A DNA stretch of 64,000 nucleotides from Streptomyces sp. NBC_01335 (GCF_035953295.1 NZ_CP108370.1:2936001-3000000), one strand, 5' to 3'. Positions 1 to 8,937 are shown, numbered from the stretch's first letter. The notes: generated from the letters alone by a model not told the origin. Program-made: numbers and translations.

Positions 1-301
1 CGCCGCGCAGCCGTTCCAGCAGCCGGTCGCCGATGCCCCAGCCGTCCGCCGCCTCCACCCAGCCGCGGAATCCGATGGCGGTGGTGGCGACGACGACGTC
101 GGGGGCGTGGTCGATGAGTTCGCGGGTGGCGGCGAGCAGTTCGCTGTCGTCGGCGAGCGGCACGATCCGCAGGGCGGGGGCGTGCACGACCTGGGCGCCC
201 CGGCGCCGGAGGAGCGTGCCGAGCTCCTCGGCGCGGCGGGCGGCGGTCACTCCGACCGTGAAGCCCGCGAGGGGGCCGTGCGTCGGTTCGTCTTCCTGCA
301 T
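1..301 (-). CDS. HemD-like uroporphyrinogen-III synthase/regulator, 5' part only
   Basis: The minus strand opens with an ATG at 301 and stays open to the window edge, so about 100 N-terminal residues are visible. The protein starts MQEDEPTHGPLAGFTVGVTAARR, has ELGTLLRRRGAQVVHAP and then VVVATTAIGFRGWVEAA. This is the pattern of the HemD (uroporphyrinogen-III synthase) fold: a first Rossmann-like lobe and a T-T-A-I-GFR segment. In actinobacteria this HemD type often carries a C-terminal OmpR-like winged helix and lies beside a narK-type gene, as I recall for M. tuberculosis Rv0260c/Rv0261c. The nitrate porter directly upstream on the same strand fits that pairing. Whether the winged helix is present cannot be seen. 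The role may be regulatory rather than in heme synthesis. Confidence 0.75.
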   Translation of the reverse strand, partial: MQEDEPTHGPLAGFTVGVTAARRAEELGTLLRRRGAQVVHAPALRIVPLADDSELLAATRELIDHAPDVVVATTAIGFRGWVEAADGWGIGDRLLERLRG

Positions 302-352
302 GGCGTGATCTACCCGGCTCTCGTTCCCGCGGTCGCTGCCGCTGTGCGGTGG

Positions 353-386
353 ACCGAGCCTGCCAACCCCGCGTGACAGGCTCGGT
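353..386. promoter_or_regulatory. Inverted repeat between porter gene and HemD-like gene
   Basis: Perfect 10-bp arms, ACCGAGCCTG (353-362) and CAGGCTCGGT (377-386), with a 14-nt loop. It lies in the spacer between the porter stop (458) and the HemD-like start (301). It could be a terminator or attenuator between co-directional genes, or an operator for the HemD-like regulator. There is no T-run after it on the minus strand. A separate 10-bp palindrome, GTCGTACGAC, lies at 411-420. Confidence 0.4.
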
Positions 387-457
387 TCCCCCGTATTTCC
401 CGCCCGTTACGTCGTACGACTCCTGGTGGTCGTCCCCGGAGGACGGCTGACAGGTTC

Positions 458-1789
458 TCAGACCTCTGCCAGGCCGAGCGGGGCCTGGGCGGGGGCGGCC
501 ACCGGGCGGCGAAGGTATACCGCCCAGGTGAGGGCGGCGCACACCGCGTAGAAGGCGAGGAAGGACCAGAAGGCGGCCGTACCGGCGCCGGAGGTCTGGA
601 AGGACTGACGGAACGCCAGGTTGATCGCGAGGCCGCCGACGGCGCCCACGGCGCCGATGAGGCCCATGGCCGCGCCGGAGAGCCGCCGCCCTTCGGCCGC
701 CGCCGCCTCGCCGCGCAGCCCCCGGGCGATCGCCTTGGCGTGGAAGATGCCCGGGATCATCTTGTACGTCGAGCCGTTGCCGAGTCCGGAGAGGACGAAC
801 AGGGCGATGAAGCCGACGAGGAAGAGCGGCAGCGACTCGGTGCCGGAGGCGTGCACGACGACCCCGGTGGCCGCCGCCATGGCCACGAAGTTCCAGAGGG
901 TGATGCGGGCGCCGCCGTGCCGGTCGGCGAGCCGGCCGCCGAGGGGGCGGATCAGCGAGCCGAGCAGCGGGCCGATGAAGGTGAGCGAGGCGGCCTGGAG
1001 CGGGGTGCGGCCGAACTGGGTCTGGAGGACCAGGCCGAAGGCGAAGCTGAAGCCGATGAAGGAGCCGAAGGTGCCGACGTAGAGGACCGCCATGATCCAG
1101 GTGTGCGCCTCGCGGACGGCCTGCTTCGCGGCCCCGGTGTCGTTCCGTACGGGGGCGAGGTTGTCCATGTACCGGGCGGCGCAGAGCGCGGCGAGGACGA
1201 TGAGCGGGACGTACACGCCGAGGACGATCCGGGGGTGGGTGGCTCCGGCGGTGCCGATGACCAGCAGGCCGATGAGCTGCACGACGGGGACGCCGACATT
1301 GCCGCCGCCCGCGTTGAGGCCGAGCGCCCAGCCCTTCTCGCGGAGCGGGAAGAAGGCGTTGATGTTGGTCATCGAGGAGGCGAAGTTGCCGCCGCCGATC
1401 CCGGCGAGCGCGGCGACGGCCACGAAGGTGGCGTACGAGGTGCCGGGTTCCATCACGGCGAACGCGACGGCGGTCGGCACCAGCAGCGAAAGGGCGCTGA
1501 ACACCGTCCAGTTGCGGCCCCCGAACCGGGCGACGGCGAAGGTGTACGGGACCCGGACGATCGCCCCGACCAGGGTGGCGGTGGAGATCAGGAAGAACTT
1601 GCCCGCCGGGTCGATCCCGTACTCCGGTCCCATGAAGAGGACCATCACCGACCAGAGGGACCAGACGGAGAAGCCGATGTGCTCGGAGAGGACGGAGAAC
1701 CAGAGGTTCCGGCGGGCCACCCGGCGGCCCGTCTTCTGCCAGAAGGTCTCGTCCTCCGGGTCCCATTGCTCGATCCAACGGCCAGCCAT
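458..1789 (-). CDS. narK: NarK-type nitrate/nitrite porter (MFS)
   Basis: A 443-residue membrane protein of the major facilitator superfamily, nitrate/nitrite porter branch, moving nitrate or nitrite across the membrane. Both nitrate-signature loops are present: GGGNFASSMTNINAFFP near residues 132-148, and GLGNGSTYKMIPGIF in the second half. Arginines sit where the substrate arginines of NarK do, in the second transmembrane segment (GAIVRVPYTF) and in LIRPLGGRLADRHGG. The family usually has 12 segments. I chose the ATG at 1789 because GGAGGCG lies 6-7 bases upstream; an in-frame start at 1804 would add five residues and lacks this. It is followed on the same strand by the HemD-like gene. Nitrite export, nitrate import and exchange cannot be told apart from sequence. 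Confidence 0.9.
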   Translation of the reverse strand: MAGRWIEQWDPEDETFWQKTGRRVARRNLWFSVLSEHIGFSVWSLWSVMVLFMGPEYGIDPAGKFFLISTATLVGAIVRVPYTFAVARFGGRNWTVFSALSLLVPTAVAFAVMEPGTSYATFVAVAALAGIGGGNFASSMTNINAFFPLREKGWALGLNAGGGNVGVPVVQLIGLLVIGTAGATHPRIVLGVYVPLIVLAALCAARYMDNLAPVRNDTGAAKQAVREAHTWIMAVLYVGTFGSFIGFSFAFGLVLQTQFGRTPLQAASLTFIGPLLGSLIRPLGGRLADRHGGARITLWNFVAMAAATGVVVHASGTESLPLFLVGFIALFVLSGLGNGSTYKMIPGIFHAKAIARGLRGEAAAAEGRRLSGAAMGLIGAVGAVGGLAINLAFRQSFQTSGAGTAAFWSFLAFYAVCAALTWAVYLRRPVAAPAQAPLGLAEV

Positions 1790-1935
1790 CACGCGCCTCC
1801 ACAAGGGGTCGGGGTGTTGCTTCCGACGCTAGGGAGTGCGCGTTTCCGCGCGGTGCCGTGAGGTGACCGGTGCGCAACCTTGCTCTCACCGGGCCGTGCG
1901 GGGCCCGGTGAGAACGAGGGTGCTGTGCGCCGCGG

Positions 1936-3408
1936 TCAGTGCCGGTGGTGTCCGCCGCCCGCGCCGCCGGCCGTCGCCGGTACGGGGGTGGGCCTGGCGG
2001 GCTTGCCGGAGGGCCAGAGCCGTGGCCTGCGTTTCGCCGCGACGTCCTCGACCCAGCCGAAGGCCAGGATCGCGAGCCCTATCAAGGGCCATATCAGGAT
2101 CAGGCTCAGCCCGGTGTAGAGGCCGTTGGAGTAGGCGCCGAGGTGCTCGTCGACCCAGCCGATCTTCCACATCTGGTCTATCAGCGGCACGGTCGCCATG
2201 AGCAGCAGGTTGTGCCATATGTAGATCGTCACGGCCCGGTTGTTGGCGAGCGTGACGAGACCGTCGTACGGGGCGAGGCGGCCGGGCAGCTTCTCCCAGG
2301 ACGGGGCGTACTGGAGCAGGATCAGGCAGAACCCGAAGGACCAGGTGGCCTGGGCGAGCGGGATCTCGTCGAGGTTCCAGCCCTCGTCGGTGAGGTGCCC
2401 GGAGGCCCACCAGATGCCGAAGCCCATGATGATCGCGGCCGAGGAGACGGCGAGGTAGCGCGGGACGCGCTTGAGCAGTCCGTCGTGGTGCGCGAAGCCG
2501 AGGATCCAGCAGGAGGCGAACACCGTGAAGTCCACGACGCCTTCGCCGGTGGCGCCCGGGATGGTGACCAGCCCGGTGCCGAAGATCGCGGTGAGGCCGA
2601 TCGGCGCGAGCATCGTCACCCAGGGCAGCTTGCGGAACGCCTTGAGCAGCAGCGGGGACGCGATCACGAACCACAGGTAGGCGCGGATGTACCAGAGCGG
2701 TCCGGCCGCCTGGTCCGCCCAGCTGCTTTCGAACCAGCCGCCCTCGGAGCCGCTCACCTCGGGGTACGGCGGGGAGCCCACCGGCAGGAGGTAGCTGCCC
2801 AGGCGGATGAACCACCAGAGCCCTTCCTCCTTCACGGGCTTCCAGCCGAGCCAGAGCATCGTGGGCAGGGCGAAGGCGGAGAACAGCCACATCGGGGGCA
2901 GCAGGCGCCGCACCCGGCTGCGGATGACGCTCCAGGCGGGGCGGGCCAGCGAGCGGGCCATCAGCGACCCGGCCAGGGTGAACATCACGCCCATGGACGG
3001 GAAGAGGACGGTCAGCCAGGCCCAGCCGAAGAGGTGGTACACGACCACGCGGACCAGGGCGACGGAGCGCAGCACGTCCAGGTAGCGGTCGCGGGTCGGC
3101 CGCTTCGGGGCGGCCTGCGCGGGCTCCCCGGCGTTCCCGGCGTTCCCGGGTTCGAAGGGTGCCTCCGGCACGGCCGGTCCCCCGGCGTGCCGCCCGTGGT
3201 GCGGGGCGGGGTACGCGCCGCCGCCGCCCGGGTACGCGGCGCCGGTGCCGTCGCCGAGGTGGCTGCCGGGGCCGGTGGCGTACGGCAGTGACGGCGCGGG
3301 GGCTCCGGGCGCCCGGTGGGCCTGCGGGGCGCGGCGGTGCGCCGCGGGGGCGGGGACGCGCAGCAGCGCGGTGTCCTCGCCGCTCGGGGTGGGTTCGTTC
3401 CAGCTCAT
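1936..3408 (-). CDS. Acyltransferase-3-like multi-pass membrane protein
   Basis: A 490-residue protein. About 115 N-terminal residues are Pro/Ala/Gly-rich and probably cytoplasmic. A multi-pass region follows, with DRYLDVLRSVALVRVVVYH near residue 120 (acyltransferase-3 members have an R-x10-H motif here) and GPLWYIRAYL further on. The C-terminal tail is hydrophilic and ends in GGGHHRH. The family transfers acyl groups such as acetyl or succinyl to polysaccharides or lipids at the membrane. The start codon overlaps the stop of the upstream deacetylase/glycosyltransferase gene in a 4-nt ATGA, so translation is probably coupled. It presumably decorates the polymer made by that enzyme. The substrate is unknown. 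Confidence 0.85.
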   Translation of the reverse strand: MSWNEPTPSGEDTALLRVPAPAAHRRAPQAHRAPGAPAPSLPYATGPGSHLGDGTGAAYPGGGGAYPAPHHGRHAGGPAVPEAPFEPGNAGNAGEPAQAAPKRPTRDRYLDVLRSVALVRVVVYHLFGWAWLTVLFPSMGVMFTLAGSLMARSLARPAWSVIRSRVRRLLPPMWLFSAFALPTMLWLGWKPVKEEGLWWFIRLGSYLLPVGSPPYPEVSGSEGGWFESSWADQAAGPLWYIRAYLWFVIASPLLLKAFRKLPWVTMLAPIGLTAIFGTGLVTIPGATGEGVVDFTVFASCWILGFAHHDGLLKRVPRYLAVSSAAIIMGFGIWWASGHLTDEGWNLDEIPLAQATWSFGFCLILLQYAPSWEKLPGRLAPYDGLVTLANNRAVTIYIWHNLLLMATVPLIDQMWKIGWVDEHLGAYSNGLYTGLSLILIWPLIGLAILAFGWVEDVAAKRRPRLWPSGKPARPTPVPATAGGAGGGHHRH

Positions 3409-5603
3409 CCGACGGGCCTCCGGTGGTCGGCGCCGACGGCGGCGCGCGCTCCCGGTGCCGCGCCGGGGGCGTCCAGGACGCCGGTGCGGCGCAGTTTCTG
3501 CCAGCGCAGCCGGCCGCCGGTGAGGGCGGTGATCCAGGACTGGAGCAGCACGACGTACATGAGCTGCCGGTAGAGGATCTGCTGGAGCGGCAGGGAGATC
3601 AGGTGGGTCATGCGTTCCTTGTCGAGCCGGAACGCGTACGCGGCGCAGATGGCCTGGACCAGCAGCACGCCGAACCACGCGGCGACGGTCTTGCCGGTGG
3701 GGCCGAAGATCAGCCCGTACACCAGGAAGACGTCGATGAGCGGGGCGAGCAGCGGGGCGACCACCATGAAGAGGGAGACGAACGGCAGGCCGACGCGGCC
3801 GAAGCGGCCGGAGTGGCCCCGGTCGAAGACGGCGCCCCGGTGCTTCCAGATGGCCTGCATGGTGCCGTAGGACCAGCGGTAGCGCTGGGACCACAGCTGC
3901 TGCACGGACTCCGGTGCCTCGGTCCAGGCGCGGGCGTTCTCCGCGTAGACGACGTCCCAGCCGTCGCGGTGGAGGGCCATCGTGATGTCGGTGTCCTCGG
4001 CGAGGGTGTCCTCGCTCATGCCGCCGACCCGGTCCAGCGCGTCGCGGCGGAAGGCTCCGACCGCGCCGGGGATGGTGGGCATGCAGCGCAGGACGTCGTA
4101 CATCCGGCGGTCCAGGTTGAAGCCCATCACGTACTCGATGTGCTGCCAGGCGCCGATCAGCGAGTCGCGGTTGCCGACCTTGGCGTTGCCCGCCACCGCG
4201 CCGACCTTGGGGTCGGCGAAGGGCTCCACGAGCTCGCGGACGGTGGACGGCTCGAAGACGGTGTCGCCGTCCATCATCACGACGATGCCGTAACGGGCGT
4301 GCGCGATGCCGTTGTTGAGCGCGGCGGGCTTGCCCGCGTTCTGCTGGCGCACCACGCGGACGTTCGGCAGCCGCATGTCCTCGACGATGTCGGCGGTGCC
4401 GTCGGTCGAGCCGTCGTCGATGACGATGACCTCGATCGGGTGGTCGCTGGCCATGAGCGAGCGGACGGTCGCCTCGATGCACTTGCGCTCGTTGTACGCG
4501 GGCACGAGCACCGACACGGGCTGGGTGACGGGCTGGTCGCCCCAGCGGAAGTTCCGGCGGCGGACCCGGCGGGCGTGCACGAAGGAGAGCAGCAGCATCA
4601 GGCCGAAGCGGCCGATGACGAGCACGCCGACCACGGAGAGGCCGGCCACCAGGACGCCGGTGACGTCCTCGGAGAAGCCCACCGCGGTGACGAAGATCTT
4701 GCCCTTCCAGAGCGCGGCGCCGCTGACCGGGGTGAGCGCGCTCGGGGCGCCGAGGGCGGTGGTCAGGTTGGTGAACTCGTACCCCTTCTCCTGCATGGAG
4801 GGGAGGAAGGTGTCGAGCGCGGCGAGCGTCTGGGAGCGGTTGCCGCCGGAGTCGTGCATCAGGACGATGGCGCCCTTGCCGTGCTTGGGCGTGGCGTTCT
4901 TGATGATCGTCCGGACGCCGGGGCGCTTCCAGTCCTCGCTGTCGGTGTTGTTGACGACGGTGAGGTAGCCACGGCTGCCGATGTACTGGGCGACGGGCCA
5001 GGACTTGTCGTCCATCGCGTCGGCGAACGAGGAGTACGGCGGCCGGAAGAGGGAACTGTGCACACCGGCGGCGCCCGCGAGGGCGAGCTGGTTCTCGGAG
5101 AGCTCCCAGTCGATCCGGCTGGTGGTCTGGTAGGAGAGGTCGGGGTGGTTGAAGGTGTGCAGTCCGACCTCGTGGCCCTCGTCCACCATCCGCTTGACGA
5201 GCTCCGGGTAGCGGGAGGCCATGGTGCCGGTGACGAAGAACACGCCGTGGGCGTGGTACTCCTTCAGCTTGTCCAGCACCCGGGGCGTCCACTCGGGGTC
5301 CGGGCCGTCGTCGAAGGTCAGCACGATGTGGTGGTCGGGGATACGGACCGAGGTGGCGGGCTCGGTCTTCGACCGGGCGTCGATGACGGGGCCGCCGTCG
5401 AGGATGTGCTCGGGGACCTGGTCGGTGCCGACGGGGTTGCGGACGCGGTGGTCGGCGGCGATCTCGCTGTTCACGTAACCGCGCAGCACGAGCATCGCGA
5501 GCAGAGCCACCAGAAGCAGGAACGGCAGGAGATAGCGCAGCGGCAATCTCCGTCTGGCCTTCGCCTTGCGGCGATTCCTGACCAGCGGTGCGGGCTGAGT
5601 CAT
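3405..5603 (-). CDS. matB: Polysaccharide deacetylase / family 2 glycosyltransferase fusion (MatB-like)
   Basis: A 732-residue membrane enzyme. A basic N-terminus and one transmembrane segment (about residues 20-42) precede an extracytoplasmic NodB-type deacetylase domain (about 90-280) with the motifs TFDDGPDP, HTFNHPDLS, RPPYS and VLMHDSG. Next come a membrane segment near 320-345 and a cytoplasmic GT2 domain with VLVPAYNE, VIVIDDGSTDGT, MMDGDTVFEP, LAEDTDITM and the processive QRYRW motif. Further membrane segments form the C-terminus. Such enzymes make and partly deacetylate a beta-linked amino-sugar polymer. The architecture and locus match, from memory, Streptomyces MatB, which makes a PNAG-like glycan for hyphal aggregation. 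The ATG directly abuts the TAA of the upstream gene, so the three genes form one unit. The exact polymer is inferred. Confidence 0.87.
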   Translation of the reverse strand: MTQPAPLVRNRRKAKARRRLPLRYLLPFLLLVALLAMLVLRGYVNSEIAADHRVRNPVGTDQVPEHILDGGPVIDARSKTEPATSVRIPDHHIVLTFDDGPDPEWTPRVLDKLKEYHAHGVFFVTGTMASRYPELVKRMVDEGHEVGLHTFNHPDLSYQTTSRIDWELSENQLALAGAAGVHSSLFRPPYSSFADAMDDKSWPVAQYIGSRGYLTVVNNTDSEDWKRPGVRTIIKNATPKHGKGAIVLMHDSGGNRSQTLAALDTFLPSMQEKGYEFTNLTTALGAPSALTPVSGAALWKGKIFVTAVGFSEDVTGVLVAGLSVVGVLVIGRFGLMLLLSFVHARRVRRRNFRWGDQPVTQPVSVLVPAYNERKCIEATVRSLMASDHPIEVIVIDDGSTDGTADIVEDMRLPNVRVVRQQNAGKPAALNNGIAHARYGIVVMMDGDTVFEPSTVRELVEPFADPKVGAVAGNAKVGNRDSLIGAWQHIEYVMGFNLDRRMYDVLRCMPTIPGAVGAFRRDALDRVGGMSEDTLAEDTDITMALHRDGWDVVYAENARAWTEAPESVQQLWSQRYRWSYGTMQAIWKHRGAVFDRGHSGRFGRVGLPFVSLFMVVAPLLAPLIDVFLVYGLIFGPTGKTVAAWFGVLLVQAICAAYAFRLDKERMTHLISLPLQQILYRQLMYVVLLQSWITALTGGRLRWQKLRRTGVLDAPGAAPGARAAVGADHRRPVG

Positions 5604-6317
5604 TTACTGGATGCTGCTTTCTGGTGATGCAGTCGGGTCGGTGACGGGGGCCGTCGGATCCACGGGCGTGACCGGCGGATCGACGGGATCCGTGGGCGCC
5701 GCGTCGGTGGGCGGCGCGGAGACCGAGGCCGACGCGGAAGGCTTGGTGCTCGTTCCGCCGGTCGTCGCGCCCGATCCGGCCGGCTGGCCGGCGGTGGGGC
5801 TCGCGGCGGGGTTCACGGCGGACGACGGGGCGACGGAGGTGCTGGTCGACGGGTCGGTGCCGGCCGGAGCGGCGGCGCCCGTGGCTCCGGCGTCGGGGGT
5901 CGGGCCGGTGGTGGCGCCCGGGTCGGTGGCGCCGGGGACGCCGGCCGAACCGGAGGGGTCGACGGAGGGCGCGTCCGCGTCCTTCTCCTTGTTCTCGCCC
6001 TTCTGCTCCTGGCTGGTGAGCGGCAGCCACGGGGCCGCCGAGCTTCCGCCGAGGAGCGAGAGGACGAGGATGGTGGCGAAGGCGGCACAGCCCAGGGCCA
6101 CCAGCCAGCCGGCCCGTCGGAAGTTCTTGCTCCGGCGGCCGCTCTCGTCCACGAAGACGGGGCCGTCCGAAGCCTCCGGGGTGCCGGGTTCCATCTTGAG
6201 CTCGGAGAGCTGACGTCCCAGCCCGTCCAGCTGGATCGTCACGTCATGAGGCTCATGGCTGTGCCCGGTCCGGGTGCCTTCTCGCCAATTTTCCACAGGT
6301 GTACGCACATCCCCCAC
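5604..6317 (-). CDS. matA: Single-pass Ser/Thr/Pro-rich membrane protein (MatA position)
   Basis: A 237-residue protein with a GTG start. A cytoplasmic N-terminus of about 68 residues ends in RRSKNFRRAG, followed by one transmembrane helix (WLVALGCAAFATILVLSLL). About 140 residues outside the membrane are rich in Ala, Pro, Ser, Thr, Gly and Asp (runs such as TDPGATTGPTPDAGATG). No enzymatic domain is visible. The TAA stop is immediately followed by the ATG of the deacetylase/glycosyltransferase, so the two should be made together. Its place matches what I recall of matA in the matAB aggregation locus. The symbol rests on position, not on a recognisable domain. A role as a wall-spanning spacer or partner of the synthase is inference. 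Confidence 0.6.
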   Translation of the reverse strand: MGDVRTPVENWREGTRTGHSHEPHDVTIQLDGLGRQLSELKMEPGTPEASDGPVFVDESGRRSKNFRRAGWLVALGCAAFATILVLSLLGGSSAAPWLPLTSQEQKGENKEKDADAPSVDPSGSAGVPGATDPGATTGPTPDAGATGAAAPAGTDPSTSTSVAPSSAVNPAASPTAGQPAGSGATTGGTSTKPSASASVSAPPTDAAPTDPVDPPVTPVDPTAPVTDPTASPESSIQ

Positions 6318-6462
6318 TCAATGATTCCGGCACACATGAATGACTGGTTTCATGCCGTCGGACTGGGTCCCCACCCCGTCCGCGCACCGCGTTCCCCATG
6401 TGCCCGGACTGATGAATGTAGCGCACGATGCTGACGCCAATGTCCCCGGATCGGGTTGTTCT

Positions 6463-7434
6463 TCACCCCTGGGACGCCATCGCCGCAGCGTCCGCTTCGG
6501 GCAGCCAGGAACCAGGTGGACGTACCATCCACCCTTCTGACGACTGAAGTTGAACAACGGCGGTACGGAGGGCGTCCAGACCGGGGTGCCGCATCCCCTT
6601 CCGGTGGACCAGCAGGAGCGGGGAGAGCGGGACGGGGCGTACGAGAGGGCGGAGCACGGTACCCGGAAGCGGAGGAAATCCGACAACCGCGAGCACCGGG
6701 TGCCCCGTCTTCGCCATGATCCGTTGAAATTCGGCCACTCCTACGGCAAGCGGAGTGGGCGGTGCCAGCTGGACGCCCCACTCTTCGAAAAGGAGTGCGG
6801 CAAGACCGGTCCACTCCAGGGTGCGCGCATTGCCCGCCCCGGCGTAGACGGTTTCCCCGGCCAGGTCGGCGAGGGCGACGACCTCGCGTGCCGCGAGAGG
6901 ATGAGCGGACGGCAGCAGGACGGCCATCGGCTCGTAGCGCACCGGCAGGGTGGTCAGCCCGGCGCGGACGGCGGGGTCGAGGCCACCGGCCCGGCCGAAG
7001 GAGACGTCCAGCCGTCCGGCGAGGATCTCCCCGGCGGCCCAGGTGAGTCCGGACTCGAACCGCGCCATCAGCTCGCACTCCGGGGCGAGTTCGCGCGCCC
7101 GGTCGAGCACCCGGGCGGCGGTCATCCCGTCCGTGTTCAGGTCCACGAGGAGCGGCCGGGCCGCCGCGTCGGCGAAGGCGGCACCGAGGGCGGCGTGCGC
7201 GTCGAGCACCCGGCGGGCGTGCGGGACGAGCCGTTCACCGTCCGGGGTGAGGACGACCTGCCGGGTGGTACGGACGAACAGCGCGGCCCCCAGCAGCCGC
7301 TCCAGCCTGCGGATGTCCCGGCTCAGCGCCTGCTGGGCCACGTAGAGGCGGGCGGCGGCCCGGGTGAAGTGCAGGTCCTCGGCGACGGCGAGGAAGGCGC
7401 GCAGCAGCCGGGGGTCGAGGTCGGGGACGGTCAC
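6463..7434 (-). CDS. LysR-family transcriptional regulator
   Basis: A 323-residue regulator with a GTG start. The N-terminal winged helix-turn-helix covers about residues 4-63 (LLRAFLAVAEDLHFTRAAARL then QQALSRDIRRLERLLGAALF). The effector-binding domain lies from about 88 to 295 (LVDLNTDGMTAARVL onward). Family members bind a small co-inducer and usually control a divergent gene plus themselves. Here the divergent neighbour is an MFS pump with a very short shared promoter region, so that pump is the likely target. A TAGATT hexamer ends six bases before the GTG and no Shine-Dalgarno sequence is visible, so the mRNA may be leaderless. The effector cannot be read from sequence. Confidence 0.85.
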   Translation of the reverse strand: MTVPDLDPRLLRAFLAVAEDLHFTRAAARLYVAQQALSRDIRRLERLLGAALFVRTTRQVVLTPDGERLVPHARRVLDAHAALGAAFADAAARPLLVDLNTDGMTAARVLDRARELAPECELMARFESGLTWAAGEILAGRLDVSFGRAGGLDPAVRAGLTTLPVRYEPMAVLLPSAHPLAAREVVALADLAGETVYAGAGNARTLEWTGLAALLFEEWGVQLAPPTPLAVGVAEFQRIMAKTGHPVLAVVGFPPLPGTVLRPLVRPVPLSPLLLVHRKGMRHPGLDALRTAVVQLQSSEGWMVRPPGSWLPEADAAAMASQG

Positions 7435-7517
7435 CGGAGGAATCTACAACACAGGTGCGTGAATCGGGCCCGGACCGGTGTTGGACCGGACGGCCGTGCG
7501 CGGACCAGGCTGTCGGA

Positions 7518-8873
7518 GTGCCGAACCCTGCTCCCACCACCGCATCCCGCTCCTCCGCACCCTCCTCTTCCCCCATATCCGCGGGACCCGACGGGTCCCC
7601 CTCGCCCCTGTCCACGGAACCCGACGCCTCCCCCTCCTCCCTGCCCACGGGACCCGACGCCTCCCCCTCCCCCGCGCCTGCGGGACCTGCTCCCCGCAAC
7701 GCGTACCTGCGGCTGCTGCGCACCCCGGGCGCCCGCGCCTTCACGGCGGGGAATCTGCTCGCCCGGCTGCCGATCGGGATGTTCAGCGTCAGCGCGGTGC
7801 TGATGATCGCCGGGTCGCGCGGCTCGTACGCCCTGGCGGGAGCGGTGACCGCGACCGGTCTGGTGGCGACGGCCGTGGTGGCCCCGTTGACGGCCCGGCT
7901 GGTCGACCGGTACGGCCAGGCCCGGATCGCGGTGCCCGCCACCGCCCTCGCCGCCTCCGGCTCGCTCGCTCTGGCGCTCTGCGTCCGCCTCGACGCCCCC
8001 ACCTGGACCCTCTTCGTCGCGTACGCGGCCACGGCCACCGCCCCCAACACCGGGGGGATGTCCCGGGCCCGCTGGTCGCACCTGCTCCGGGACGACCCGG
8101 CCGCCCTGCACACCGCCAACTCCTTCGAGCAGGCCGCCGACGAGCTCTGTTTCATGCTCGGCCCGGTCCTCGCCGCCACGCTCTGCGGGGCCCTCTTCCC
8201 GGAGGCGGGCACGGTCACCGCGGCGGTGCTGATGATGACCGGCATCCTGGTCTTCGCCGCCCAGCGCTCCACGGAGCCGCCGGTGGCCCCCCGTACCGTG
8301 CGGCCACGCTCCCCGTTCCGCTCCCCCGGCATGCCCGCGCTGCTCGCCGTGTTCCTGGCGACGGGCGCGGTCTTCGGCACGATGGAGGTCGTCTCGATCG
8401 CGCACGCCGGGGGCGCCGTCCTCGCCTTCCAGGCCACCGGCTCCTGCGTGGCCGGGCTGCTCTACGGTGCGCTGCGCCCGGCCCGCGACCTCGGCGGCCG
8501 GCTGGCGCTCTGCCTCGCCGCGATGACCGCGCTGATGTGCCTGCCGCTGCTCGCGGTGGCGACCACCGGCTCGGTGCTCGCCCTCGCGCTCTGCCTGCTG
8601 GCGGCGGGCGCGGCGACCGCGCCGACCATGGTGACCGGCATGACGCTCGTACAACGCCTGACCCCCGCCGCCCAGTTGAACGAGGGCATGACCCTCGCGG
8701 TGACCGCCCTGCTCGGCGGTGTCGCCGCCGGCTCGGCCACCGGCGGCTGGCTGGTGGAGCACGCGGGCACGGCCGCGGGGTACGCCGCACCCGCCTGCGC
8801 CGCCGGACTGGCGTTCGCGGTCTCGGCCGTGGGCACGGGACGGGCGGGGCGCGCCAAGGCCGCCACCGGATGA
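7518..8873 (+). CDS. MFS transporter, probable drug/metabolite efflux
   Basis: The protein has about 450 residues and around 12 hydrophobic segments from AFTAGNLLARLPIGMFSV onward. It includes the MFS cytoplasmic loop ARLVDRYGQAR and a six-plus-six layout split near residue 200. Family members export small molecules with proton antiport. The first 60 or so residues are an unusual Ser/Pro/Asp stretch with about three degenerate copies of a 33-bp unit (PDASPSP-like). The start is uncertain: GTG at 7518 is taken, but an in-frame GTG at 7455 would add 21 residues. It is divergent from the LysR gene, its probable regulator. The C-terminus after the last helix is short and basic. Confidence 0.8.
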   Translation: MPNPAPTTASRSSAPSSSPISAGPDGSPSPLSTEPDASPSSLPTGPDASPSPAPAGPAPRNAYLRLLRTPGARAFTAGNLLARLPIGMFSVSAVLMIAGSRGSYALAGAVTATGLVATAVVAPLTARLVDRYGQARIAVPATALAASGSLALALCVRLDAPTWTLFVAYAATATAPNTGGMSRARWSHLLRDDPAALHTANSFEQAADELCFMLGPVLAATLCGALFPEAGTVTAAVLMMTGILVFAAQRSTEPPVAPRTVRPRSPFRSPGMPALLAVFLATGAVFGTMEVVSIAHAGGAVLAFQATGSCVAGLLYGALRPARDLGGRLALCLAAMTALMCLPLLAVATTGSVLALALCLLAAGAATAPTMVTGMTLVQRLTPAAQLNEGMTLAVTALLGGVAAGSATGGWLVEHAGTAAGYAAPACAAGLAFAVSAVGTGRAGRAKAATG

Positions 8874-8937
8874 CCACCCGGGGACACCCCGTTTACGTAC
8901 ATGAACAGTGGGTGAGCTGGGGCTCTCGCGCACGGTC

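Noticed and set aside
3159..5627. A plus-strand open frame of over 800 codons opposite the deacetylase/glycosyltransferase.
   Set aside because: It is an antisense shadow; all conserved NodB and GT2 motifs are on the minus strand.
6318..6686. A short minus-strand frame between the MatA-position gene and the LysR gene.
   Set aside because: It overlaps the 3' end of the LysR gene in another frame, is Arg/Pro/Cys-rich and lacks a ribosome site.
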